This document shows positions 17,864-27,456 of a DNA stretch of 64,000 nucleotides, piece by piece (the first letter of the stretch is position 1; every line of letters starts with the position of its first letter). The translations under genes and the position numbers were made by a program. The stretch spans positions 434,001 to 498,000 of the forward strand of contig PCBI01000019.1 of NCBI GenBank assembly GCA_002730875.1, given 5' to 3'. The notes below the pieces were generated by a model. That model was given only the letters and a program-made list of their open reading frames with translations. It did not search any database and had not been told where the DNA came from. The DNA is from Spirochaetaceae bacterium (lineage in GTDB: Bacteria > Spirochaetota > Leptospiria > Leptospirales > Leptonemataceae).

Positions 17864-18418
17864 CTACTCCACTTGATTTGTGGCCTCACCGGTTTCCGCC
17901 AGTTTCTTCAAATTGGCCAGCCCCCGTTCGAAGTCGGGCCCAATGAAGGAGTCCATAAACAGTCCAAAGTAGCGGCCCATCAGATTCCAGCCGGAATCGC
18001 CGCTAAAGGCCCAGGTTACCTTCACGGAACTTTCCGAGACCGGTTCGAAAGTCCATTCGGCCATGGCCTGTCCTTGTTCGGCAAAATCAAGGGCGGTGCG
18101 GATCGAGCGATTCTCAACGCTTTTCACGATCTCCATGGAACCCTGACCAGCCACCGGCCCGTTCCAACTGTATTTGGCGCCTTCTCCCGTGGTTGTATCC
18201 GTCCAATCAATCCGCATCGCCGGGTCCGTTTCGCGCCAGGGAGACCACTTCTGCTGTTCTTTCAGACTGTTAACCAGCGGAAAGACCGTGGAAGGGGCCG
18301 CGTTGATTGTAATGCTTCTAGAAGCGGCATACTTTGACGGTAAGATTAGACCCACAATCAGGAACAGGGCAATCAGGCCGCCCAACGTAACGCCGGTCCA
18401 TTTGAGGAATGCATTCAT
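17864..18418 (-). CDS. Membrane-anchored SRPBCC-superfamily protein
   Basis: 184 residues from ATG 18418; a longer frame begins with TTG at 18454. One N-terminal membrane helix (GGLIALFLIVGLIL) is followed by the START/Bet v1-like SRPBCC fold: SRSITINAAPSTVFPLVNSLKEQQKWSPW, with the conserved Trp-Ser-Pro-Trp, then a beta sheet and a long C-terminal helix. Members bind hydrophobic ligands; no catalytic role can be read. It converges with the RND gene and is divergent from the helix-hairpin-helix gene at 18627. Confidence 0.82.
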   Translation of the reverse strand: MNAFLKWTGVTLGGLIALFLIVGLILPSKYAASRSITINAAPSTVFPLVNSLKEQQKWSPWRETDPAMRIDWTDTTTGEGAKYSWNGPVAGQGSMEIVKSVENRSIRTALDFAEQGQAMAEWTFEPVSESSVKVTWAFSGDSGWNLMGRYFGLFMDSFIGPDFERGLANLKKLAETGEATNQVE

Positions 18419-18626
18419 AGGCCAGAGAAGAATTCTCGGTATTAAAAATGTCAAAGTTTATTTTGTCTAACCCAGGAAAATACACATTTACTGGGCGGCA
18501 TTTGCGAAAATGCCCGCGAAGCTATGCGAAAACCGGCAATTTTTCGTCCAATCAGCGAAAGCTGTTTGAGTTTTGAAGAATCCAACAGTCTATGACACCA
18601 AATTTGATTTCCCGAGGTTTGAAAAC

Positions 18627-19031
18627 ATGGCAAAATTAGAAGAAATCGAAGGCATCGGCCCCAAATACGCAGCCACATTGCGAAAAGCCGGTGTTCGATC
18701 GATTGGCGATCTGCTTCAGAAAGGCTCCACTCCGGAGGGCCGCAAGACTATCGCAAAGGATTCCGGTCTTTCCCCTAAACTGATTCTGGAGTGGGTGAAC
18801 CATTCCGATCTGATGAGAATCAAAGGCGTGGGCGAAGAGTACGCAGATCTTCTGGAAGAAGCCGGCGTGGACACGGTAGTAGAGCTGGCCCAGCGAAAAG
18901 CAGCCAATCTGCACGAATCGATGGCAAAAACAAATGAAAAGAAGAAACTGGTACGGCAAATGCCAGGCCTGTCCAAAATAGAAGGCTGGATTAGCCAGGC
19001 CAAGAAGCTACCTCGCGTGGTTAAATACTGA
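18627..19031 (+). CDS. DUF4332-type helix-hairpin-helix protein
   Basis: 134 residues from ATG 18627, which has GAGG upstream at about 18612; an in-frame TTG at 18573 is less likely. Two helix-hairpin-helix-like repeats are visible: IEGIGPKYAATLRKAGV near the start and IKGVGEEYADLLEEAGV in the middle. This matches the DUF4332 family, whose members are proposed nucleic-acid-binding proteins. The C-terminus is basic. A hairpin with a 7-base stem and GCGA loop (18497-18514) lies upstream. It converges with the zinc-ribbon gene. Confidence 0.78.
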   Translation: MAKLEEIEGIGPKYAATLRKAGVRSIGDLLQKGSTPEGRKTIAKDSGLSPKLILEWVNHSDLMRIKGVGEEYADLLEEAGVDTVVELAQRKAANLHESMAKTNEKKKLVRQMPGLSKIEGWISQAKKLPRVVKY

Positions 19032-19079
19032 TCCCTCTCGGGACAATCGCTCTGGCGGTGCTTGCACCTGCGTGCACCG

Positions 19080-19385
19080 CTAGCGCTTCTCCACCGGATA
19101 GAAGGCGCCGCCCCTGGATGAGGCGAAGTAGGGTTTGTTCTCCAGGACGAAACCCAGAATATCGCCCGACTCCGGTAGTCGGTCCAGCTCCTTCCAGATG
19201 AGCTGCTCAATAGATTCAATGCACATCCCGTCCAGGTTCAATTCCGCCAGAACGTAGGTTCGGTTGCACGCCGGACACCGACAGAACAGCACTCCCTGGC
19301 CGGGATCCTGAATTACTTCATAGGCCGAAGGATCCGTGCAATGTATACAGGGGCCGTCCATGTCGGTCAATGTGTTGCTTCTCAT
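19080..19385 (-). CDS. Small zinc-ribbon-like protein
   Basis: 101 residues from ATG 19385; ATG 19412 would add a hydrophobic leader and ATG 19361 would shorten it. Two Cys pairs (CIHC near residue 14 and CRCPAC near residue 36) suit a zinc ribbon. The rest is acidic and helical. No family name can be given. A hairpin with GCGGTGC/GCACCGC arms spans 19055-19080 at the convergent junction with the DUF4332 gene. Confidence 0.55.
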   Translation of the reverse strand: MRSNTLTDMDGPCIHCTDPSAYEVIQDPGQGVLFCRCPACNRTYVLAELNLDGMCIESIEQLIWKELDRLPESGDILGFVLENKPYFASSRGGAFYPVEKR

Positions 19386-19563
19386 CCTGATTCCAATCAA
19401 AATCGCAAGCATGGGTCTCTCTTTACTGTTGCGGGACGGTGGCCGATTACAAACCTACGGCAGCGTTTTTCCTTGATTTTTCTTCTATAGGTTCGATGAT
19501 ATATCAGGCGCCCGGAACCCGGTTTCGGACGCTTAGCCGCAGGATCGGCGTATCGGCAAGGCA

Positions 19564-19599
19564 CTGCGGTGCTTCCGGTAACCGCAGGGCCCGAGGAGG
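19564..19599 (+). promoter_or_regulatory. Hairpin directly before a strong ribosome-binding site
   Basis: CTGCGGT (19564-19570) and ACCGCAG (19581-19587) form a perfect 7-base stem with a 10-base loop. Six bases later lies GAGGAGG (19593-19599), then TTTT and the ATG at 19604. The hairpin leaves the site exposed, so it could stabilise the mRNA or be part of a leader control. Confidence 0.4.
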
Positions 19600-19603
19600 T
19601 TTT

Positions 19604-20263
19604 ATGGAATCCAATTCGGCCTGGAAGTCTGTTTACAGAGCTCATCTCATGCTACTGGAGCGTTTCCTGCTCGGTAGGAAATCCACTCTTGAATCGCAGT
19701 ATACTGTTTATCTATCCGGCATGCTTGCCCGGCATATGGATCTTCAGTACCAACAGCAAATAGAGGCTCTACTATTCGAGGATTTGGACGAATTGGACAG
19801 CACCATTCGAAAACATGATCCCTACCTTGGACAGAACGCCCCCATTGTGACCGTCTCCAGGATCAACGGCGAGCACCTTACCGTAGGAATCGCCTTTGAA
19901 AGAGCCAGGGGAGGCGGCGGGCTGGAGTGGAAGTCTCACGTTCCATCCCGTTGTTTTGGTGTAGCCGCTTTTTACAGTCGCGAAGCCGGTAACCGGCATT
20001 TGTCCGAGATATTCGCCTTCTTTCATCATCACCACACCCTGGTGCTGGAAATACTGGGCGACTATCTCGAGTTCCTGGAACGGGACGCAGATCTTATAAG
20101 CGATAAGTTGCCCCCGGAACTATGGAGTCGATTTGGTAAAGAGAGAAATGCTCGAAACGAAAAGAAGGAATGGTGGGAGTCCCGGGGCATCAACCTCAAA
20201 GGAAAGGAAGGAATCTCGAAAGAAGAGGTGCGAAAAATCCTGGACCTGGGCGGTTTGAACTGA
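19604..20263 (+). CDS. Hypothetical soluble protein
   Basis: 219 residues. The ATG at 19604 is fixed by GAGGAGG 5 bases upstream; the open frame before it reads through unlikely sequence. The protein has no signal. An N-terminal helical part (LMLLERFLLGRKSTLESQYTVYLS) precedes a mixed middle with a FFHHHHTLVLE histidine cluster near 145 and a charged C-terminus (RNEKKEWWESRG). The His cluster could bind metal, which is speculation. Not recognised. Confidence 0.65.
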   Translation: MESNSAWKSVYRAHLMLLERFLLGRKSTLESQYTVYLSGMLARHMDLQYQQQIEALLFEDLDELDSTIRKHDPYLGQNAPIVTVSRINGEHLTVGIAFERARGGGGLEWKSHVPSRCFGVAAFYSREAGNRHLSEIFAFFHHHHTLVLEILGDYLEFLERDADLISDKLPPELWSRFGKERNARNEKKEWWESRGINLKGKEGISKEEVRKILDLGGLN

Positions 20264-20269
20264 TTCCGG

Positions 20270-20640
20270 AAAGAGTTTCAAGCTGTCCTGGAAGTTGGCG
20301 AAGTCAAGAATCTGTAGGGCTGCAAATTGGTCCCGATCCACATACATCTGCAACATTGTAGCGCCAGTCCATGGGGCATCTGCCACCACAAAGCTTTTTT
20401 CATCTGCCGGCCTAACGTTGTCCTATATATTGCCTACAATTCATTTCCCGGCCAAACTCCAATGCCACCTCCGGGTCCATTGAACGCTGGTCGTCGTTAC
20501 CTCCATGTTTGCAGCCAAAGAACCAGTGTTGAATGCCGTGTCGCCGTGCGCAGAAAGAAAACCGAATCTTCCGGTGGTCGGGCGTTGAGTATCTTCAGAA
20601 CGGAACTTAACTCCAAGTAAGGTAAGTTACACCTGTAAGA
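20270..20640 (-). pseudogene. Possible decayed gene fragments in a 511-base gap
   Basis: The gap 20264-20774 has no intact gene. On the minus strand, one frame reads RPADEKSFVVADAPWTGATM and on to about 20270, and the same frame further upstream reads RPTTGRFGFLSAHGDTAF before a TGA and a TAG intervene. Composition looks protein-like over about 110 codons, but there is no start or ribosome-binding site and other frames also look fair, so the call is weak. A 6-base hairpin (ACCTGT/ACAGGT, about 20631-20650) lies at the upstream edge. Confidence 0.25.
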
Positions 20641-20774
20641 GTTAACAGGTTTTGACAAAAATAATGGCATATTGACCATGAAAGAGGCACTTTGCTCGTC
20701 ATATTCCAATCATCAAGAAATGCGGGCCAGGCGAACTAATCGATTCATCAGTTGCGGGCCTCGGAGTTGCAGAT

Positions 20775-22346
20775 TTGAATACGGAACAAATGACTCTCCA
20801 GACTTTTCTCGTTTCCAGAACCGATGAGAAAGGACGAATTACATATGCGAATGATGCTTTTTGCGCGGTGAGCGGCTATGAACGCGATGAGCTTATTGGC
20901 CAGCGGCATAGCCTTGTAAGGCACCCGGATTCCCCTAGAGAAACATTCAGAGAGCTCTGGGGGCATCTCAAAGAGGGACGACTCTGGACCGGAATGATCA
21001 AGAATCGCACCAAATCGGGCGATCACTACTGGGTGAAGAGTTGGATCTATCCTTTTGAGGATCCGGAAGGCACAAGTTCGTATGAATCGGTCCGCGTCGA
21101 GATGACCGATGAGATGAATCGAAAAGAGAACGAGAAAATGAATGCTATCCTTTTTGATATCATTCAGCACTCTATCGAAATCGAAGACGATGAAGAGTTC
21201 TATGATCGAGCAATCCGAGCCTGTTTCGCTAACCCCTGGCTTGCGCTAGAACAGAAGGGCGGTCTATTTCTCAAGACTTCGGGAGAGGACTCGCTAAGTC
21301 TGGTTCATTCAATCAATTTTAGCGATATGTTGCACTCCATGTGCGCCCGAGTGGAGTTCGGACAATGTCTCTGCGGACTGGCGGCTCAGAAACGCGAATT
21401 GGTCTTTGCCGATTGCGTAGACGAAAGGCATACCACCAGACCTCCCGGAATGGCTCCACATGGGCACTATAACATTCCAATCATCCTTGCCGGACGCTTG
21501 ATTGGCGTAATCGTTTTCTATATTTCCCATGGACATATTCGCAATGAATTCGAAGAAACATTTTTGAAGAACCTCGCCAACGTAATGGGGGCGGCCATTA
21601 TGCGGCGGAACGGGGACCGGCAAATCAAGAAACTCGTCTCTGAAATCTCGGACAGCAACCGGGCAATCGCCGAGCAACTCGAAAAGAACAGGAATCTTCA
21701 TAGGATAATTCAGCAGTACTTGCCCCAAACAGTATGGCGGCACGCCGGCACGGCGATTGAGGCCGGGCACGTTGATCTACGCGGCGAAAGAAAAGAAATG
21801 ACCTACTTCTTCTGCGATATGAGTGGGTTTACCGCCTATTCGGAAGTAGCGGAACCAGAAGAAGTGATCTCTACTGTGAATGAATACTTTGAAGCGGCGG
21901 TCTCAATCATACACGGGCGTAACGGAGATATCGAACGATTTATGGGGGACGGTTTTCTGGCTATATTCGACGACGCCCGGGAGGCCGGCAAAGCCGCGCT
22001 ACTTTGTATTCAGCGATTCAGGACCATCGGGGAAAAACGGCGGAAGGACGGTCGTGAGGCCATGGACTTTAGGATCGGTCTTCATACTGGTGTCGGGGTT
22101 CGGGGGAGCGTCGGGGGAACCCTCCGAAAGGAATTCACTGTCATGGGGGATGCCGTTAACACTGCAAGCCGCCTGGAATCTATATGTACCCCTGGACGTA
22201 TCCTGGTCTCGGAAGCTTTCTATAAAAAAGCGCCGGATAGATTTCTGGCCAGCGCGCCATTTGAGATTCTCATGAAAGGGAAGGCAAAGTCACTGCAGGC
22301 GCGGTATTTGAGGGGAATAGGACCTCGTCGCACCGAGGCTACATGA
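20775..22346 (+). CDS. Aer-type PAS, GAF and class III nucleotide cyclase
   Basis: 523 residues. TTG 20775 has GGAG about 10 bases upstream; ATG 20790 is the alternative. The N-terminal PAS closely follows the FAD-binding Aer PAS: ITYANDAFCAVSGY, then Arg49-His50-Pro51-Asp52 and Trp71-Thr-Gly before VKSWIYPF. A GAF-like domain occupies about 125-290. A short coiled segment leads into the class III cyclase core (about 335-510): FFCDMSGFT with the first metal Asp, RFMGDGF with the second, and FTVMGDAVNTASRLE. The usual substrate Lys before the GD is Arg here, while the Thr of FTV is kept. A cytosolic redox- or oxygen-controlled cyclase is inferred. Confidence 0.88.
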   Translation: MNTEQMTLQTFLVSRTDEKGRITYANDAFCAVSGYERDELIGQRHSLVRHPDSPRETFRELWGHLKEGRLWTGMIKNRTKSGDHYWVKSWIYPFEDPEGTSSYESVRVEMTDEMNRKENEKMNAILFDIIQHSIEIEDDEEFYDRAIRACFANPWLALEQKGGLFLKTSGEDSLSLVHSINFSDMLHSMCARVEFGQCLCGLAAQKRELVFADCVDERHTTRPPGMAPHGHYNIPIILAGRLIGVIVFYISHGHIRNEFEETFLKNLANVMGAAIMRRNGDRQIKKLVSEISDSNRAIAEQLEKNRNLHRIIQQYLPQTVWRHAGTAIEAGHVDLRGERKEMTYFFCDMSGFTAYSEVAEPEEVISTVNEYFEAAVSIIHGRNGDIERFMGDGFLAIFDDAREAGKAALLCIQRFRTIGEKRRKDGREAMDFRIGLHTGVGVRGSVGGTLRKEFTVMGDAVNTASRLESICTPGRILVSEAFYKKAPDRFLASAPFEILMKGKAKSLQARYLRGIGPRRTEAT

Positions 22347-22440
22347 CGCTGTTCTCAAGGGATTTCACGGATCTTGATGAGCATCGCACCGCATTCTCCC
22401 GGACAAGAAGCCGGCCCCGGTGGCCCTATTGCCGAGCCTT

Positions 22441-23088
22441 CTATTGAATCGGCCCCATGAACTGGTCTTTTCCGTTCCGAATTGGCCTCAAGGCGTCCCT
22501 TCTCACGAGTTCCAGCCAATTCCGACGTTTCTTTTCGTCGCTAAATCGAAACTGGTCAAAGATGCGAAAGCGCACCGGCGAATACCCACAGAATTTCAGG
22601 ACCGCATGTTTGAGCATCTTCACAGCCGGATTTCCATAAACGAAGCGAAACCACCAGTAGGGCGAATCCATGGTCAAATAGACCGAAGCAGACCTTCCGG
22701 CCAGAAGGCGATCCCAAAACGGAGAGCCTTTCCTGTATTTGAATGCGAAGCCTGGTAGCAGGACTCGATCCAGGAATCCTTTCATCAGGGCGGTGACGCT
22801 TCCCCACCAGACCGGGGAGATCAGGACCAGATGATTCGCCGATTGAATCAGCTCTTGCAACTCCACCAGGTCTGGCTCCAGGGACATGGGCTCCTGGTAG
22901 CCGGTTTTTAAGATTGGATCAAATTGCAGATCGCGCAGGCTGATGATTCGCGCGCTGTGCGGAGGCAGGGATTCATGGAGGGTCTCGGCAATGGCCCTGC
23001 TAAAGCTCTCCTGGTTGGGATGGCCATCGATAATCAGAATGTTAGCTTTGCCACTTTTCGAAGTTGGCGTGAGACTTAAAGTGTGCAT
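22441..23088 (-). CDS. NAD(P)H-dependent flavodoxin-fold oxidoreductase
   Basis: 215 residues from ATG 23088. It matches the NAD(P)H quinone reductase / KefF-MdaB type of flavodoxin-like proteins: an N-terminal strand NILIIDGHPNQESFSRAIAE that binds FMN/FAD phosphate, LVLISPVWWGSVTALMKGFLDRVLLPGF, and a C-terminal dinucleotide region. Such enzymes reduce quinones or nitro compounds. The start codon lies inside a 16-base palindrome and the gene is divergent from an ArsR-type regulator, so it is probably the regulator's target. Confidence 0.87.
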   Translation of the reverse strand: MHTLSLTPTSKSGKANILIIDGHPNQESFSRAIAETLHESLPPHSARIISLRDLQFDPILKTGYQEPMSLEPDLVELQELIQSANHLVLISPVWWGSVTALMKGFLDRVLLPGFAFKYRKGSPFWDRLLAGRSASVYLTMDSPYWWFRFVYGNPAVKMLKHAVLKFCGYSPVRFRIFDQFRFSDEKKRRNWLELVRRDALRPIRNGKDQFMGPIQ

Positions 23089-23097
23089 ATATGCACA
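23082..23097. promoter_or_regulatory. 16-base palindrome, likely ArsR-type operator
   Basis: TGTGCATATATGCACA is a perfect inverted repeat between the divergent reductase and ArsR genes. The start codon of the reductase (23086-23088, minus) lies within it. A further GATATGCAAATA follows at 23098-23109. ArsR/SmtB proteins commonly bind AT-rich inverted repeats of this sort, so autoregulation plus control of the reductase is inferred. Confidence 0.6.
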
Positions 23098-23168
23098 GAT
23101 ATGCAAATAATGGTGCCCGGGGCAAGAAGAATTCTTGTCCTGCACGGTTTCCCGGAAGAAATCAGTTT

Positions 23169-23528
23169 ATGCCTAATCGTCAAGATCCTCGAAAGAATGC
23201 GCTGGATGAACTGGACCGGGTCTTTGATTCTCCGGTGCTTGCCGTGCTGGCAGAGAAGGCCCGGTTGGATCTACTCAAGGAACTGGCCATCCTCGGCCGG
23301 GCAGATGTTAAGACTTTGTCCGATCTACTACCGCAGCATACCACTGTGATTTCCCGGCACCTCAAAGCTCTGCACCAGGCCGGACTGCTGCGCAGAACCA
23401 AGAAGGAACGGTGGGTTTATTATGAAATCGATGGGCAGGAATGGATCCGGATTTTTCGCGAAATGCTGGAAGCCATCGAGCATACCGTGGATGTCTGCGA
23501 CTGCGGCGATGAGCCACGATCACAGTGA
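23169..23528 (+). CDS. ArsR-family transcriptional regulator
   Basis: 119 residues from ATG 23169 (GGAAG upstream). The winged-helix HTH is clear: PVLAVLAEKARLDLLKELA, then DVKTLSDLLPQHTTVISRHLKALHQAGLLRRTKKERWVYYEID. The N-terminal metal-site CVC pattern of ArsR/SmtB is absent, but a C-terminal CDC pair may bind metal or sense thiol/electrophile. Divergent from the flavodoxin-fold reductase, which suggests a quinone, electrophile or redox sensor. Its 3' end overlaps the convergent DUF1566 gene by 9 bases. Confidence 0.87.
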   Translation: MPNRQDPRKNALDELDRVFDSPVLAVLAEKARLDLLKELAILGRADVKTLSDLLPQHTTVISRHLKALHQAGLLRRTKKERWVYYEIDGQEWIRIFREMLEAIEHTVDVCDCGDEPRSQ

Positions 23529-24650
23529 TCGCACGCATCGCACGGGATAGCTGTCTGTCTTATCGTAATCGGAGGATACAACCGCGTCCGGGAACTCCAC
23601 TCGCCAGGCATTGTTGGTTGTGCTCGTTACGCTTGTGGATGTCCAGAAGGGTAGGGCGGGGCTGCCCGGAAACAGATAACTGTCAATGCCAGTGGCCAGG
23701 CTCCGGTCTGGAATAGAGTTCAGTTCAACAACGGATGGAAGTCTCCAGTCAGTAAATCCCGCGAGGTTAAGATTACTACAATACTGAAGAGCGGCCTGCC
23801 AGCCGTGCGTACTATGGGCCCCGGAGCAGTTCGCGTCGTTGTTTTTTCCACTGACGCAACGTTGCCAGACCAATCCATTCGTCCAGTCGGTAACCGTGCC
23901 ATCGGTATTCACTACACGAAGCGGAGTCGCCTGAGCGTCACCGGAAACGCATCGCACTTCATTCGGATTGGTCTGCAACACGCTGTCGGCAAAGCCTCCG
24001 ATCAACTGGAGGGTGAATCGGAAGCCCGGATAGTTTACATCGTCGGTGCTGCTCCAGTAGAATCCCGATGTAGAGGCAGGAAAGTGCCCGGGGTCCAGGG
24101 AAGGACTGGCCCGGCCGTAGTCGTTGATGCTGATTAATTCGTTGATGGTAGGAAGTCTCCAATTCTGGCGGCCGGCGTATCCCAGACCTGCGTTGGCCAA
24201 ATTTAAACTCTGGCATTGATCCGTCGCGCTTCCTACTCCGTCGTCATTCGTAAAAGATAAGGCCGACCCCGTGGCGCAACCGGCACCCGATTGGCCCTGA
24301 GCGCAGGTCCTCCAGACCAGTCGGGTGTTTCGATCCACCGTGTAGTGATCGGCAGGGAAGTCAGCCCGTGTCAGGGGCCCAAGAAAATCCCTGGATCGGG
24401 GACTGATAAGCGAGCCATCCTGCCGGGGCCAGCCTGTATCCGTGCAGGAAATGGTCGCGCCTGCCGTATCGTAGCAGAGAGTCTGGCCGGAGTCGGAAAA
24501 ACCGAATCGAGCGACCGGAAGAGAAGCGATCAGGACAAGTCCTGCCTTCGGGCCGCAAAGTGGGTCTTCCGCCCGGCATGGAAGCTCGGAGCATAGCACG
24601 CTGGACCATAGACTCATACAGCCTGCTATTAGAAGAAAGCCGGTTCTCAT
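23520..24650 (-). CDS. DUF1566 (Lcl) domain protein, two domains
   Basis: 376 residues. The signal segment MRTGFLLIAGCMSLWSSVLCSELPC contains several Cys; a lipobox at residue 11 (LIAGC) is likely. Two DUF1566/Lcl units follow: RLVWRTCAQGQSGAGC with NWRLPTINELISIND and FYWSSTDDV near 115-240, then LVWQRCVSGKNNDANC with DWRLPSVVELNSIPD and FWTSTS near 255-370. These units are common in Leptospira surface proteins. Role unknown. It converges with the ArsR gene. Confidence 0.85.
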   Translation of the reverse strand: MRTGFLLIAGCMSLWSSVLCSELPCRAEDPLCGPKAGLVLIASLPVARFGFSDSGQTLCYDTAGATISCTDTGWPRQDGSLISPRSRDFLGPLTRADFPADHYTVDRNTRLVWRTCAQGQSGAGCATGSALSFTNDDGVGSATDQCQSLNLANAGLGYAGRQNWRLPTINELISINDYGRASPSLDPGHFPASTSGFYWSSTDDVNYPGFRFTLQLIGGFADSVLQTNPNEVRCVSGDAQATPLRVVNTDGTVTDWTNGLVWQRCVSGKNNDANCSGAHSTHGWQAALQYCSNLNLAGFTDWRLPSVVELNSIPDRSLATGIDSYLFPGSPALPFWTSTSVTSTTNNAWRVEFPDAVVSSDYDKTDSYPVRCVRSL

Positions 24651-25000
24651 TTGTTGGAAATCGGGCCGGCCCCCGGCGGTGGAATCCTTTTTCCTTATAG
24701 CGGGGGCATTTTTCTGGCGACGATGTCACAGGGCAGACGGTGTTTTTCTCCGTAGAATGGCCCTTTTCCAGGTGAAGCAGGGCGGTCTGCGCAACGCGAC
24801 CGGAGGGCAGTGAATCAGTCCTGGGATCCTTCTCTACAATGGTTTATGGAGCGTCAGTTCTCAACGCAGCTTCCGCCAACTTAACCCGGGCCAGCTGCCG
24901 GCACCCAAAATCTGGCAGGACACCCGTCCGCTCTCCGGGATGTGACGTAGGATCAGACCTGTCCGTTCTGCTCTGGCAAATTCTGGCCCGCTGTGCGCCT
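24651..25000. other. Gene-free stretch before groESL
   Basis: Between the DUF1566 start and the motif array no frame with a start and ribosome-binding site was found. A GGCCCC-type GC block near 24660-24675 and a possible weak extra copy of the array motif (GATGTGACGTAGGATC near 24940) are the only features noted. Confidence 0.5.
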
Positions 25001-25139
25001 ATATGAGACATAATCCGTAGCAAGGTCGCCTGGCGCCAATATATGACATAATCTGCCTCGTTGTCGCCACCTTGCCGGCCGTATGTGACACAATCCGCTC
25101 CCTATCGGCATCCCGGCCGCCTGCATGAGACATAATCCA
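25001..25139. repeat. Four 17-base motifs at about 40-base spacing
   Basis: Copies start at 25001 (ATATGAGACATAATCCG), 25039 (ATATATGACATAATCTG), 25081 (GTATGTGACACAATCCG) and 25123 (GCATGAGACATAATCCA), with steps of 38, 42 and 42 bases. The spacers are unrelated and GC-rich. The consensus is TATGaGACATAATCcG, all in one orientation. The spacing puts the sites roughly on one DNA face. They may bind a regulator or be remnants of a mobile element end; no transposase is near. Confidence 0.75.
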
Positions 25140-25231
25140 CGCCAATGCCCCGTATGGGCGAGCTATCACGCACTTCGGATCTCTTTTCTGGCAGTCGATA
25201 GCGCCTTCTGCTAAAATTTTGCGAAAAATGC

Positions 25232-25260
25232 TTGTCAGCCAGCTTAGTTGCCTTTATTTA
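25232..25260 (+). promoter_or_regulatory. Possible groESL promoter
   Basis: TTGTCA (25232-25237) is followed after 17 bases by TATTTA (25255-25260), a fair -35 and a poor -10. A start near 25267 would place the CIRCE-like element at the transcript 5' end, as is usual for HrcA control. Confidence 0.35.
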
Positions 25261-25269
25261 GCGAATCGA

Positions 25270-25296
25270 TTAGCAGACTATTTCATCAACTGCTAA
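25270..25296. promoter_or_regulatory. CIRCE-like HrcA operator
   Basis: TTAGCAGAC (25270-25278), a 9-base spacer and AACTGCTAA (25288-25296) match CIRCE (TTAGCACTC-N9-GAGTGCTAA) at 7 of 9 positions in each arm with exactly the normal 27-base length. The innermost arm bases differ from the consensus. It lies 24 bases before the groES start, consistent with heat-shock control by HrcA. Confidence 0.82.
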
Positions 25297-25320
25297 TGGT
25301 TTTTCAGGAGGAAAACGACT

Positions 25321-27248
<1,928 letters not shown>

Positions 27249-27371
27249 GATTTCTCCCATCCGCCGCTGGATTCAAGGTTTCACCCTCGCCATCCAATCG
27301 TTCGGACCTCGATACGCGAGCCGGACCGGGAAAGCGGCGAAGTGAATAAGAAATCCGGCGGAATCCCTACG

Positions 27372-27403
27372 AGGCGCGGCGAAAGTCGCGCCTTTTTCTT
27401 TTT
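27372..27403 (+). terminator. Intrinsic terminator after groEL
   Basis: AGGCGCGGC and GTCGCGCCT pair as a 9-base stem (one G-U) around a GAAA tetraloop, followed by TTTTTCTTTTT. It lies 123 bases after the groEL stop and separates the groESL transcript from the membrane-protein gene at 27457. Confidence 0.88.
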
Positions 27404-27456
27404 ATTCCTGCGCTTTTCTGCTGGCTGTCATATTGTGCGAACCAGAATGAGTCCTG

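Noticed and set aside
25001..25139. CRISPR array
   Set aside because: Copies are only 17 bases, diverged, four in number, with short uneven spacers and no cas genes.
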